This document shows positions 8,740-16,950 of a stretch of DNA of 64,000 nt, one piece after another. Position 1 is the first letter of the stretch; each line of letters begins with the position of its first letter. The DNA is from Oscillatoria nigro-viridis PCC 7112. GTDB lineage: Bacteria > Cyanobacteriota > Cyanobacteriia > Cyanobacteriales > Microcoleaceae. A program made the translations under genes and the position numbers. The stretch covers positions 186,001 to 250,000 of the forward strand of contig NC_019730.1 of NCBI RefSeq assembly GCF_000317475.1, read 5' to 3'. Under the pieces are notes generated by a model. The model had not been told where the DNA came from. It did not search any database and saw nothing but the letters and a program-made list of their open reading frames with translations.

Positions 8740-9213
8740 GTGGCAAATGATGCTCGCAGTCGTCCGGCTCAAGTTGCCAAAACTTTACAGGGGCGATGTC
8801 ATTGGGTAAAACCTGAAAAGCAAGCTGCCATCGCTCACCACCTGACGCTCAAAATTGGTTCCTTGGTGGAAGTGTACGCGCCCGATCGCCAAGATGTTAA
8901 CGGCAGGTTAGGCCGCATTCACTCTGTCGGGGAGAAAACCGCCACTGTGTGGATGCGACACATCCCCACCGTTACTATGCAGTTATACACATTCAAACAC
9001 TCGGCTCTCACTGCTGTACCGCTCGAAAATCAACCGGGACTTCAAGAAATTTGCGATCGCACTGGCCGACTTCACCAATTAGGAAATCTAGATCCTTTTG
9101 AAGTCGAAATTCTGAACTTGTTAGAAAGAACAACGGCTCTTACTCCCACCGAATTGCAGTATTTAGAACAGATTGAGAACACACACTATATCGCTTCAAT
9201 TAGTGTGGGATGA
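8740..9213 (+). pseudogene. 5'-truncated copy of the ParB-like gene
   Basis: The 157 codons match residues from about 210 to the end of the ParB-like protein at 3851-4939 (DARSRPAQVAKTLQG, LKIGSLVEVYAPDRQDVNGR, ENQPGLQEICDRTGRLHQLG). The ParB domain itself is missing. Homology starts at about 8743, some 65 bp right of the IS630 element. The last residues differ (THYIASISVG), so the copy has its own end. It is a relic of a segmental duplication with no ribosome site of its own. Confidence 0.85.
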
Positions 9214-9411
9214 GAGGCGCGTTAATCGAGGATTCCACATTTTCATGTCCTCGCCCGCTATGCTGGCGAGCAATGAAGGTGTGGATGACGAGATGAACAA
9301 ATCTTTATTTGCCAACATCGTTACTTGACATAATTATTAAATTACTGCTTGACACAATATAGTTTTTTCTGGTATTTTTATTCTCAGCAAATGCGTAAAG
9401 GTCGTAGCGCA

Positions 9412-10812
9412 ATGAAAGTAACATATCAGTATCAGTTCTATCCCAACACCATTCAAAAGTTAAGCCTAAATCATTGGTTGAGAATTTGTCGCTATTGGTA
9501 CAACAGGCAGCTAGGCGATCGATTTGATTGGTGGGAGAGTAACCGGACTGCTATAAATGCTTGCCCATTAGTTGCTAGCATCTCTACGCCTCGTGAAAAG
9601 CCTAACTACTATTCCCAAAAACAACAATTACCAGTCATCAAAAAAGACCTAGTAAAAGTCTTCCACAGTGGCGAGCTATTGGACTTCAAGCAGGTAGATT
9701 CAACTATTCTGCAAGATGTTTCTAAGCGAGTAGATAAAGCCTTTGAGCGGTTTGTTGTAGGGGATAGCAAAGGCGGGCGATCGGGTAAACCTCGATTCAA
9801 GACTGAAGCGGATTACCGAACGATGACTTTTTCTACGGCTAACAACGACTGGATTAAATTAGTTCGCAAGAATTGGTTTTATATCCGATTGCCGAAGTTA
9901 GGTGTCGTAAAAGTTCGGAAGCACCGCAGGGTCCCCGATAGATTTACCATCAAGCAAATTAGCGTGACTAGAAAGGCTGATGGTTGGTTTATCCAGGTAA
10001 TGCTTGAAGCCTCTTGTGTGCCCCAGTTCACGCTCGACAAAGTTACCCCAAACTGGGACAACTCAATTGGGTTAGATGCGGTGCTCCATGAAGATGTCTA
10101 TTTAGCAACGTCGTCAGGCGAGAAGTTACCTTCGTTAAAACCGCTTCGCAAAAACCAAGCTAAGTTAGACCATATCTCAAGGAAGCGGAACAAACGGAAG
10201 CGCGGTTCTAAAGCCCGACGGAAATTAGCCAAAAAAGAAGCGAGACAGCACCAAAAAATAGCGCGTTCTCGCCAAGATTTCCACTACAAAACAGCTCACA
10301 GACTTGTCAGGTCTGGAGCTAAATTCTTTTTTCATGAGGACTTAAACTTAAAAGGCTTAACGAAACGGAATAAAGTTAAGCAAGATCATGAGGGTACTTA
10401 CCTCCCAAACGGTCAATCAGCTAAATCAGGACTAAACAAGTCTTGGTTGGATGCTGCGTTTGGTCAATTTTTCAAGACGCTGGAATACATAGCCGAAAAA
10501 GCTGGATCAGCCGTCGTTCCGCAAAAACCTGCTTATACCTCAATGGTTCTGTGCTATCGGAATGAAATTGTTTTTGCCGATTGCGGTATGCGAAACTATT
10601 GGGATGAGCAACATTCTTTAATGGTCGATCGTGATATCAATGCTGCGATTAATTTAAAGAAACTGGGATTGGACATTTTTCCCAGTATAAAACGCCGTGG
10701 CGGGAATCTTTCTGTAGTAGGAACTATAGATAATAGTACCGCGAAGGAAATTTTGCACACCCTTCATCGGGCTGCAAAGAAGCCTACGCCATACTGTACT
10801 CAGTTGGCGTAG
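9412..10812 (+). CDS. tnpB: second stand-alone TnpB/OrfB-like nuclease
   Basis: I place the start at 9412 (MKVTYQYQFYPN, the usual TnpB opening); an upstream in-frame ATG at 9349 adds an unrelated leader. The protein is about 466 aa. Landmarks are the KPRFKTEADYRTMTFS region, RuvC-I SIGLDAVLHEDVYLA, RuvC-II FFFHEDLNLKGLTKR, the finger region LCYRNEIVFADCGMRNYW, and RuvC-III LMVDRDINAAINLKKLG. Asp, Glu and Asp are present, but the finger keeps only two cysteines instead of four, and RuvC-I reads LDAVLH rather than the usual DVGL. No tnpA is adjacent. The 3' end lies inside the C-terminus of the opposing small gene. Confidence 0.82.
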   Translation: MKVTYQYQFYPNTIQKLSLNHWLRICRYWYNRQLGDRFDWWESNRTAINACPLVASISTPREKPNYYSQKQQLPVIKKDLVKVFHSGELLDFKQVDSTILQDVSKRVDKAFERFVVGDSKGGRSGKPRFKTEADYRTMTFSTANNDWIKLVRKNWFYIRLPKLGVVKVRKHRRVPDRFTIKQISVTRKADGWFIQVMLEASCVPQFTLDKVTPNWDNSIGLDAVLHEDVYLATSSGEKLPSLKPLRKNQAKLDHISRKRNKRKRGSKARRKLAKKEARQHQKIARSRQDFHYKTAHRLVRSGAKFFFHEDLNLKGLTKRNKVKQDHEGTYLPNGQSAKSGLNKSWLDAAFGQFFKTLEYIAEKAGSAVVPQKPAYTSMVLCYRNEIVFADCGMRNYWDEQHSLMVDRDINAAINLKKLGLDIFPSIKRRGGNLSVVGTIDNSTAKEILHTLHRAAKKPTPYCTQLA

Positions 10813-11133
10813 GAGGATGTCACTTGATTCACTTGACAGTTCAAACACTGAGTCAATCAATTTTTGTTGAGCTGCTAATTGTTGCAGTGAATAACAAGCT
10901 ATTGCTCGCACTCGCTCTGGAGACTTGCTAGCATTTTTGGCAGCAAACGGTCCCCAGAAAGCACTCAGTACAATCTTAATCTGTTCCGATATTGGGTATG
11001 TTTGACTCAAACAGTAATCCCAAACCATGTTATCGAATGGGTCGTCTAGTGCAACTAAAACACCCGATATTTGCGACTGCACTTGCTTCTGATTTTGGTC
11101 AGGTAACGGCTGATTGTTCAAATTGGCAATCAT
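10654..11133 (-). CDS. hypothetical protein of the plasmid-like cluster, C-terminus probably replaced
   Basis: Protein of 159 aa, not recognised. Start at 11133 follows an AGGAG site 8 bp upstream. Residues 1 to about 95 look native (VALDDPFDNMVWDYCLSQTY, then SPERVRAIACYSLQQLAAQQ). From about residue 100 the frame reads through the 3' end of the opposing TnpB gene, so the C-terminus is probably foreign and the TnpB element probably inserted here. It follows the DUF6753 gene by 58 bp on the same strand, so it is likely the last gene of that operon. Confidence 0.55.
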   Translation of the reverse strand: MIANLNNQPLPDQNQKQVQSQISGVLVALDDPFDNMVWDYCLSQTYPISEQIKIVLSAFWGPFAAKNASKSPERVRAIACYSLQQLAAQQKLIDSVFELSSESSDILLRQLSTVWRRLLCSPMKGVQNFLRGTIIYSSYYRKIPATAFYTGKNVQSQFL

Positions 11134-11191
11134 AGATTTCTCCTGTTAAGCTAACTTATTTACATCCCATTCAAGACTTTAGTATTTGCCA

Positions 11192-12235
11192 TCAAGGAAC
11201 AAACTCTCGTTCTTGAGGGGAGCGAATCCACAAAGTACAAAATCCTTTTTGTGCAGGTTTACCCTCTACTGTCAGCGTCACCCCCAATCGATTTATCTCA
11301 GTTTCACACAGTTTTTTGCCACCTTTTTCGTTCAACAAAGCTTGATTCCAGCTCATAAGTTGGCGAGCATATTTCCCTTCATTGCTTGTTGCCCACTGAA
11401 TTGTATCCGCGTTCTTGCGAGCAAACTGACCCTCTTTGCTCAGCCCCCATTCGAGCGCTACGGCTTGTTCTAAAGTGAGCTGGCGCGGCCCTTTTGGGTC
11501 GAGTTCAGGCGCTGGAATGAACCGGGGCAGCGCTAGCCCGATAAACGCGCCGATCGCCATCGCCCCTAACACTACCCCGCTCCCAAAAATCACCGACCAA
11601 ATATCGTGAGCAACTTTCTCTAAAGCTGCTTGTCGCACTAGGGTGTAAACTGAGTTAGAAATGTGGCGATGTTGCACCTTAACAGCCGCTTTTCCCTGCC
11701 GTTCTAAAAACTCCCTACTTTCTTTTTCCCAATTTTCAGTAAGCTGGCGAACTTGTTCCAGTTCTTGAGAAATAACAGCTTGAGAATCTTTCAAATCACC
11801 TTGCCATTGAGATTGCCAATTCTTGAAAAACTGGTCAATCTCTTGCGGTTTTTTTTCTAACAGCAGTTCGAGTTGACCTGTAGCCATCAATACGATAAAA
11901 AGCGGGTCATTTTTATTGAGACCGTATCGGTAAGCTGTCTGAATGACATGAGAGCGAAATTTGGAGTCTTTGCCCTTGAGTACCTGGCTGATTAGTGACT
12001 CAGTATCTCTCTCGTACATGGGAGGGGCAGATAAAGGATCTCTGTTCAGAGCTTCTCTTTCCCTCGAATCATCGTCTATGAGTTCCCAAAACTCCTCTTC
12101 ATTTAGCTTACTCCCATTTGATTTCAACTTTTCTTCTACTGCATCTTCTGGGACTGTATCTGGAGAATCGGGCAAATTTTGCGAATCTTCAGCGGATTGT
12201 ATGGAATTATTTTTGGTATTATTAGAGAACGCCAC
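11192..12235 (-). CDS. DUF6753-family membrane protein
   Basis: Protein of 347 aa. An acidic, disordered N-terminus (1-80) leads into SLISQVLKGKDSKFRSHVIQ and NDPLFIVLMATGQLELLL, then a coiled-coil stretch (about 140-195), a hydrophobic membrane segment (GVVLGAMAIGAFIGLAL, about 220-240), and a C-terminal LTLEQAVALEWGLSKEGQFA / FCTLWIRSP domain. This order matches my memory of DUF6753, found on cyanobacterial plasmids and integrative elements, with no known function. The start codon is GTG at 12235. Before the ISAzo13 insertion the upstream small acidic gene ended overlapping this start, implying coupled translation. Confidence 0.72.
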   Translation of the reverse strand: MAFSNNTKNNSIQSAEDSQNLPDSPDTVPEDAVEEKLKSNGSKLNEEEFWELIDDDSREREALNRDPLSAPPMYERDTESLISQVLKGKDSKFRSHVIQTAYRYGLNKNDPLFIVLMATGQLELLLEKKPQEIDQFFKNWQSQWQGDLKDSQAVISQELEQVRQLTENWEKESREFLERQGKAAVKVQHRHISNSVYTLVRQAALEKVAHDIWSVIFGSGVVLGAMAIGAFIGLALPRFIPAPELDPKGPRQLTLEQAVALEWGLSKEGQFARKNADTIQWATSNEGKYARQLMSWNQALLNEKGGKKLCETEINRLGVTLTVEGKPAQKGFCTLWIRSPQEREFVP

Positions 12236-12542
12236 AGAATGATTGATCCTATAATAGTCAAAATATAATTTCAGTGTGCAGCCTATCTTATGTCTCTAAA
12301 ATCTATCATGAAACTGACCGAACACGCCAAATCTCTTTACATCGAAACAGCTAAAAAACTCAAGGGGACAGACAGACGACAATTCATGGCATCGGTAGTC
12401 AAAGATTTAGGAATAGGTGGACAAACGTTAGTAGAACGGGAGTTAGGATGGAATAGACGGACCATCCGTAAAGGGATGAAAGAATTGAAAAGTGGTGAGC
12501 CAATTGTCGATGGTTTCAAGCGCAGTGGACGAAAGCGGGTTG

Positions 12543-13721
12543 GGGTGCATCTCACTTTTGCGAATGTGTCAAAAAAGAGTTAAAATGAAAAAGCTAGTAA
12601 AATCGTCAAATAAAGATGAGGTAAATAAAATGACACCCTCAGACCAACAACAACTAAAAGCCCACTTAAAAGCGGTAGCAAAAATTCTTTACAGAAATAC
12701 AGAGCCAACTGAGTTAAAAACTTTTGAAAGTATAGAAAAAGCAGTCCGTCAGAAAATGTTATCAGAGGTTGGTCCAGAAATAGGTAGCTTTTTTTTTCAG
12801 CAGTATCAGGAATTCAAACAGGAAAACCCCGAAAAATAAAATCAATAATCGGATCGCTCGACATTACAGATAATCAGGCAAAATATTTTGGCTTAAAAGC
12901 TTACAGTCAATTTAGTCCCCTGATGGAAAATTGCTGTCTTTTAATCAGTGCTAACGAATCTTATCAAATGGCAGAAAAAGATTTGGAAAAATTTACTGGG
13001 ATCAAAATTTCTCACAGTACATTACAAAGATTAGTCAAAAGACAAGAATTGGAATTGCCTACATCTCAACAAGGAGTCAAAGAAATTACATTGGATGGCG
13101 GTAAAGTCAGACTACGCAACGCAACCAAGGGCGAGAGCTGTTACTGGAAAGACTATAAAGCCGTGTGTTTAGATAATATTTATGCGGGAGCGTTTTTCAA
13201 AATAATCAAGATTTAATTGATTGGACTAATAGCCAAAAATTACTACATCCTATGTATTGCCTCGGAGATGGCCATGCCGGAATTTGGAACATATTTAAAG
13301 AAATTGGAGACAATGAACAAAGACAAGAAATCTTAGATTGGTATCATCTGAAAGAAAATCTCTACAAGGTAGGGGGTTCAATAAAACGATTGAAATTAGC
13401 CGAAAATATGTTATGGCAAGGCAAAGTTGATGAAGTTATAAATTTATTTAAAGACTTTAAAGGTCAAGCATTTAAAACGTTTTGCAATTATTTAGATACC
13501 CATCGCTGCCGAATAGTAAATTACCAATACTACAAAGAAGAATCCATAAGTTCGATTGGTTCTGGAACAGTGGAATCAACAATAAAACGCATTGGATTAA
13601 GGGTAAAAATATCGGGAGCGCAATGGAATATTGAGAACGTTTCCTCTATGCTTGCTCTTCGCTGTGCTTATCTCAACGGTCAACTTTCAATTTGATGTAT
13701 GTGCCAAAGTGAGATGCACCC
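12543..13721. mobile_element. ISKra4-family element nested in ISAzo13
   Basis: The left end GGGTGCATCTCACTTTTG (12543) and the right end, on the other strand from 13721, GGGTGCATCTCACTTTGG, are inverted repeats. The element is flanked by GCGGGTTG on both sides (12535-12542 and 13722-13729), a perfect 8-bp target duplication. Length 1,179 bp. Confidence 0.92.
12585..13695 (+). pseudogene. ISKra4-family transposase with a slippage site and a later frameshift
   Basis: The first frame (12585-12839) encodes MTPSDQQQLKAHLKAVAKIL and FESIEKAVRQKMLSEVG and ends at TAA. A -1 shift at the CCCCGAAAAAT run (12827-12837) leads into SIIGSLDITDNQAKYFGLKA and KFTGIKISHSTLQRLVKRQE. This family is known to use programmed -1 shifts, so the first break may be functional. 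A second frame change at the T5 run near 13193 (AGAFF to QNNQDLIDWTNSQK) is probably a mutation. The remaining part carries MYCLGDGHAGIWNIF and the ISSIGSGTVESTIKRIGLR catalytic end. Confidence 0.85.
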
Positions 13722-14702
13722 GCGGGTTGAAACAAAATTACCCAACTTATTGAAAGATATTACATCGTTAGTAGACCCACACAGTCAAACTGATCCTAGC
13801 TTTAAGAGTACACGATTATATACGCGCATGACTGCCAATGAAGTCCGTCGTCAATTAATTAAACAATTTGGTTATAGTGATGAAGAACTACCGAGCGCCG
13901 AAACAATTAGAAGAAGATTGAATGATTTGGGTTATACCTTAAAACGAGTTTTGAAAACTAAACCAGTCAAAAAAATCCCCGAGACCTCAGCCATTTTTGA
14001 ACAACTTGAACAAGTCAATACAGCAGCCGATAATAACCCAAATACTCTCCGAATTTCCATTGATGCCAAAGCTTCCGTCAAGATTGGAGAATTTGATAGA
14101 GGTGGTAAAAATCGGACGCCAACTATTGCAGTTGACCACGATTTTTCGACTCAATCAAGTGTGATTCCCTATGGTATTTTTCTGCCTGAGTACAATGAGC
14201 TATTTTTATTCTTCGTTACTTCTAAGTTGACGGCTGATTGTATAGTTGACTTACTTGAAAGTTGGTGGCAAACTGTTAAACACCGTTTTAGTCACATTCA
14301 AAAATTGGTCATCAATCAGGATAATGGACCGGAAAATCATTCTCGTCGTACTCAGTTTATGAAACGAATTTTAGATTTTTCCCAACAATCTCAACTGACG
14401 TTACAATTAGCTTATTATCCGCCCTATCATAGTAAATATAACCCAATAGAACGTTGTTTTGGTTGGTTAGAAAAGCATTGGAATGGTAGTTTACTTGACA
14501 CTGTTGAGACTGTTGTAAATTTCGCCAAAACTCTCACATTTAAGGATAAAAATCCAGTGGTGACATTGGTAGAAACAATTTACTCCACAGGAGTTAAACT
14601 TTCGGAGTTAGCTATGGCAGAAATTGAAACCCAGATTCATCGTCTCCCCAATCTTCACAAATGGTTTGTAGAAATTTTCGCTAAACCCACATAGCTATTG
14701 GA

Positions 14703-14816
14703 TCATTCTTTTTGTGGAGGTCTCTTAAGTCTTCCCTGTTCCCTTGGCGTTTCCAATATCTCGCCAAACTCTTCAGAGTCAACTTCGGAAAGTTCTTCTA
14801 AAAGTTGATCGGACAT
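14703..14816 (-). pseudogene. small acidic protein gene truncated by ISAzo13
   Basis: A short gene with a strong ribosome site (TAGGAGG, 7 bp before the ATG at 14816). It encodes MSDQLLEELSEVDSEEFGEI followed by LETPREQGRLKRPPQKE. The stop TGA at 14703-14705 is created by the junction with the ISAzo13 end. Excising the element extends the frame to ...QKES-FCGVL-stop, giving a 43-aa protein whose end overlaps the DUF6753 start. The N-terminus is strongly acidic and the end basic. Function unknown; probably co-transcribed with the ParA-like gene upstream. Confidence 0.65.
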
Positions 14817-14989
14817 TTAACCTCCTACCTAATCAAAATCCTAATCTTTATGCTGTTCTGCATCGCGCATTCTATAGTGTGAACTCATATTTTGTCCGTC
14901 TCCTAACGAGTTCATCACCCATTGACTGTAAAATTTACAGGAATACCCGCAAATTATCGGTTTAGACACTATCTGTAGTATTAAGATGT

Positions 14990-15186
14990 GTTTCGGCACA
15001 CCCAGCCCGCTGGCCCAGTGGTGAAGAAGTTTTTGAAACCCTGGAAATCTCGTAGCGGGCGATGGATCAATCTTCTTACTTTCAGAATTTAAACGCAATA
15101 AACAACGTTTATTGCTAATATCCAACGCCTGGGATAACACAACTGCGTTGATTGCACTCAGCCAGCGGGCTGGTTTCGGCACACCC
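14990..15186. repeat. 197-bp segment with direct and inverted terminal words
   Basis: GTTTCGGCACACCC occurs directly repeated at 14990-15003 and 15173-15186, and AGCCCGCTGGC (15004-15014) is inverted as GCCAGCGGGCT (15161-15171). A perfect short palindrome (GCAATAAAC / GTTTATTGC) lies between. The segment sits between the ParA-like gene and the small acidic gene and may be a small non-autonomous element. I see no convincing gene in 14817-15293. Confidence 0.45.
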
Positions 15187-15293
15187 TATCAGTAGAGTCT
15201 GTGCGTAAGCCTTAATTTAGATTCTTAAAAGCTTACGATACCTTTTTTACAAATTACAGCCTCCTGAGACTTTACAACCTGTTGCTTATTTTG

Positions 15294-16091
15294 TTACTCA
15301 TTTTGGGGCTCATTTTCTATCTGCATTTCCTCATTTTTTTTTTGTTCATAGGGCGCGATGACTTCTTTTTTATTGCGATTGGGTGCGTTGTTAAACAAAC
15401 CTACATCTTCTATCAGACGGAAACAGTCTTCCAGAAAAGTATGCAATCGCTGCTGACTAATCAAGAAGAATTCAGAGTGTTTCATTGCTTGAGAAAACGA
15501 CAACCGCTTCGTATCAATAAACTTGCGCTCTCTTGCACTCAGAGCCGGCAAATCTACCACAGGAATTCGGTAATTATTAATGAGCTTGTTCATTTCCTTA
15601 TGGCTTTGTACGTGCGACCAATCTTTGCAAACTCCAAAATTGCGGACAAAAATGTGATTGAGCTGACCTTCAAAGTAGTTGAAAGAGTCAATAAACATTT
15701 CAATGCTGTCCGTCGTGCCCCCGCAAATAAACCACTTGCATACATCAACTCCTGACTGCTCTTTAAAATCAGGAGAGGTTAAATTAGCTTCGTCAATCCA
15801 TTTGTTGATAATGCTGTAAACCCGAGCTGGTAAATTGACAATCACAGGAGTTTCTACTGCTGTTTCAAAAATAATATCGATATCGAAAAACTTCTCTTCA
15901 TCTTCAACTAAAGCTACGATTTTTGCATTGTGTTCAGGATAGCGCTGCTGCACATCAGGATTTTGAAAATCACCATCAATTAACGTGTACAGCAGTTCAT
16001 ACTTCTGATTGAATTCAACCAGAATCCGAGTTAGCATCGACTTGCCTACGCCACCTTTCTCGCCGTCAACCAAGTGAATCATGTTAGTCAT
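15294..16091 (-). CDS. ParA-like ATPase
   Basis: I place the start at 16091 (MTNMIHLVDGEKGGVGKS), behind a perfect AGGAGG site 8 bp upstream; an in-frame start at 16127 is less likely. The protein is about 265 aa. GEKGGVGKSM is a deviant Walker A motif, with LLYTLIDGDFQNPDV as Walker A' and VIVNLPARVYSIINKW in the Walker B position. The C-terminal tail (NEEMQIENEPQNE) is acidic. Such ATPases move or position plasmids, conjugation or mobilisation complexes. It lies 49 bp after the ParR-like gene in an operon that also encodes an actin-like ParM, an unusual pairing. Confidence 0.75.
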   Translation of the reverse strand: MTNMIHLVDGEKGGVGKSMLTRILVEFNQKYELLYTLIDGDFQNPDVQQRYPEHNAKIVALVEDEEKFFDIDIIFETAVETPVIVNLPARVYSIINKWIDEANLTSPDFKEQSGVDVCKWFICGGTTDSIEMFIDSFNYFEGQLNHIFVRNFGVCKDWSHVQSHKEMNKLINNYRIPVVDLPALSARERKFIDTKRLSFSQAMKHSEFFLISQQRLHTFLEDCFRLIEDVGLFNNAPNRNKKEVIAPYEQKKNEEMQIENEPQNE

Positions 16092-16140
16092 TTCATTCCT
16101 CCTTGCTGGATGTCGATGTCTATTCAAGACTTAATAATTT

Positions 16141-16653
16141 TTAACTAAAGCTAGGCCCGACCATTGCTGGATCGAAACCAGCTAAGTTAAATGCGCTGTT
16201 TTCAAACTCAACTTCTCCCCAAAATTCCTCTGCTTCTTTTTCTTCGGGCAAACTTGCGGGATTTGAACTCTCAGGGGCAGTTAATTCCGTAGCAATAGAT
16301 GCACCTGAATTCGATAAGTGAGGGAAAGTAGCTAAAGGAATTAAACCCGAAGAAATACCAGGGGCAATTGCTCCTAAATCGGTACAGTTAAATCCCGCAT
16401 CTCGGCAAACTTCATCTATCTGCCTGAGCAAAAAATTAATGCTTTCTCGCCTCAAATACTCTAAGTCTGTACTAGAATGACTACCGCTATTGCGTAAAGA
16501 TGCTAACAGCCACCGCGCTTTGATTAGAGGTAAAATCGTTTCCTTGAAACTAAAAAAAGGATGATTTTGCAGGTAAGATAGCAAGATAGCGTCTTCGGAA
16601 TCTGGCAAAACTTGACAGCGCCAGCAAAATTCCTTGTAGCGTTTTCTAGGCAT
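16141..16653 (-). CDS. hypothetical partner of the ParM-like protein (ParR-like position)
   Basis: Protein of 170 aa. It opens with a basic, cysteine-containing segment (MPRKRYKEFCWRCQVLP), followed by helices (AILLSYLQNHPFFSFKETIL, YLRRESINFLLRQIDEVCRD), and ends in an acidic, disordered tail (LPEEKEAEEFWGEVEFENSA). Its ATG overlaps the last 8 bp of the original ParM-like frame, so the two were translationally coupled. Size, basic DNA-binding-like start and position suggest a ParR-like adaptor; this is inference, not a sequence match. Confidence 0.55.
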   Translation of the reverse strand: MPRKRYKEFCWRCQVLPDSEDAILLSYLQNHPFFSFKETILPLIKARWLLASLRNSGSHSSTDLEYLRRESINFLLRQIDEVCRDAGFNCTDLGAIAPGISSGLIPLATFPHLSNSGASIATELTAPESSNPASLPEEKEAEEFWGEVEFENSAFNLAGFDPAMVGPSFS

Positions 16654-16950
16654 AATTCCTCACCTTCTTTCCAGCACCTCGGTAGGGCCCTCCCAATAAG
16701 AGAGCTGCATCTAAGTTTGCTTCTGATTCCTCTAATGAAGGTTCTGTATTCGACGACGACTCATCACTCAATTTATTAGAATCATCTAAGCAGCTATCTT
16801 TGATACTTGAATCAGCCTTTTGTTGAGCGCAAATTTCACTGTTTTGTTCAGTAATATCTTCAGTGTTTGGTTCAGTGGGTTCCTCAAGTTTTGGTTCAGT
16901 AATATCTTCAGTGTTTGGTTCAGCGGGTTCCTCAAGTTTTGGTTCAGTAA
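16646..16950 (-). pseudogene. displaced C-terminal tail of the ParM-like gene
   Basis: This open stretch encodes EPKLEEPAEPNTEDITEPKL and related E-P-x-E-D-I-T repeats, then a Ser/Glu-rich end finishing LLLGGPYRGAGKKVRNYA. It is in frame with the ParM-like gene once the IS1634 element (16951-19199) and one CAGTAA copy are removed. It has no start of its own and is no longer joined to the ATPase. Confidence 0.82.

Larger units (their letters stand above)
12290..14694 (+). pseudogene. ISAzo13-family transposase split by ISKra4
   Basis: The 5' part (12290-12542) encodes LTEHAKSLYIETAKKLKGTD and RELGWNRRTIRKGMKELKSG. The 3' part resumes at 13730 with ETKLPNLLKDITSLVDPHSQ, then TANEVRRQLIKQFGY, the LRISIDAKASVKIGEFDRGG catalytic region, VINQDNGPENHSRRT and YYPPYHSKYNPIERCFGWLE with the final acidic residue. 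Removing 12543-13721 plus one 8-bp duplication joins ...GRKRV to ETKLPN in frame, so the gene was intact when ISKra4 landed. Confidence 0.9.
12245..14704. mobile_element. ISAzo13-like element carrying a nested ISKra4
   Basis: Imperfect terminal repeats GATCCTATAATAG (12245) and, on the other strand from 14704, GATCCAATAGCT. ATT flanks both ends (12242-12244, 14705-14707), read as a 3-bp duplication. The net element without the nested ISKra4 is about 1.27 kb. The target is the 3' end of a small acidic gene (14703-14816) directly upstream of DUF6753. Confidence 0.72.

Noticed and set aside
9211..9330. Minus-strand frame MLANKDLFISSSTPSLLASI... as the lost C-terminus of the gene at 10654-11133
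   Set aside because: It would fit a TnpB insertion into that gene, but I could not define both ends of the element or an in-frame join, so it is not claimed.
14841..15182. Minus-strand frame of 113 codons
   Set aside because: It runs through the inverted-repeat segment and has atypical composition; no ribosome site and no recognisable domain.
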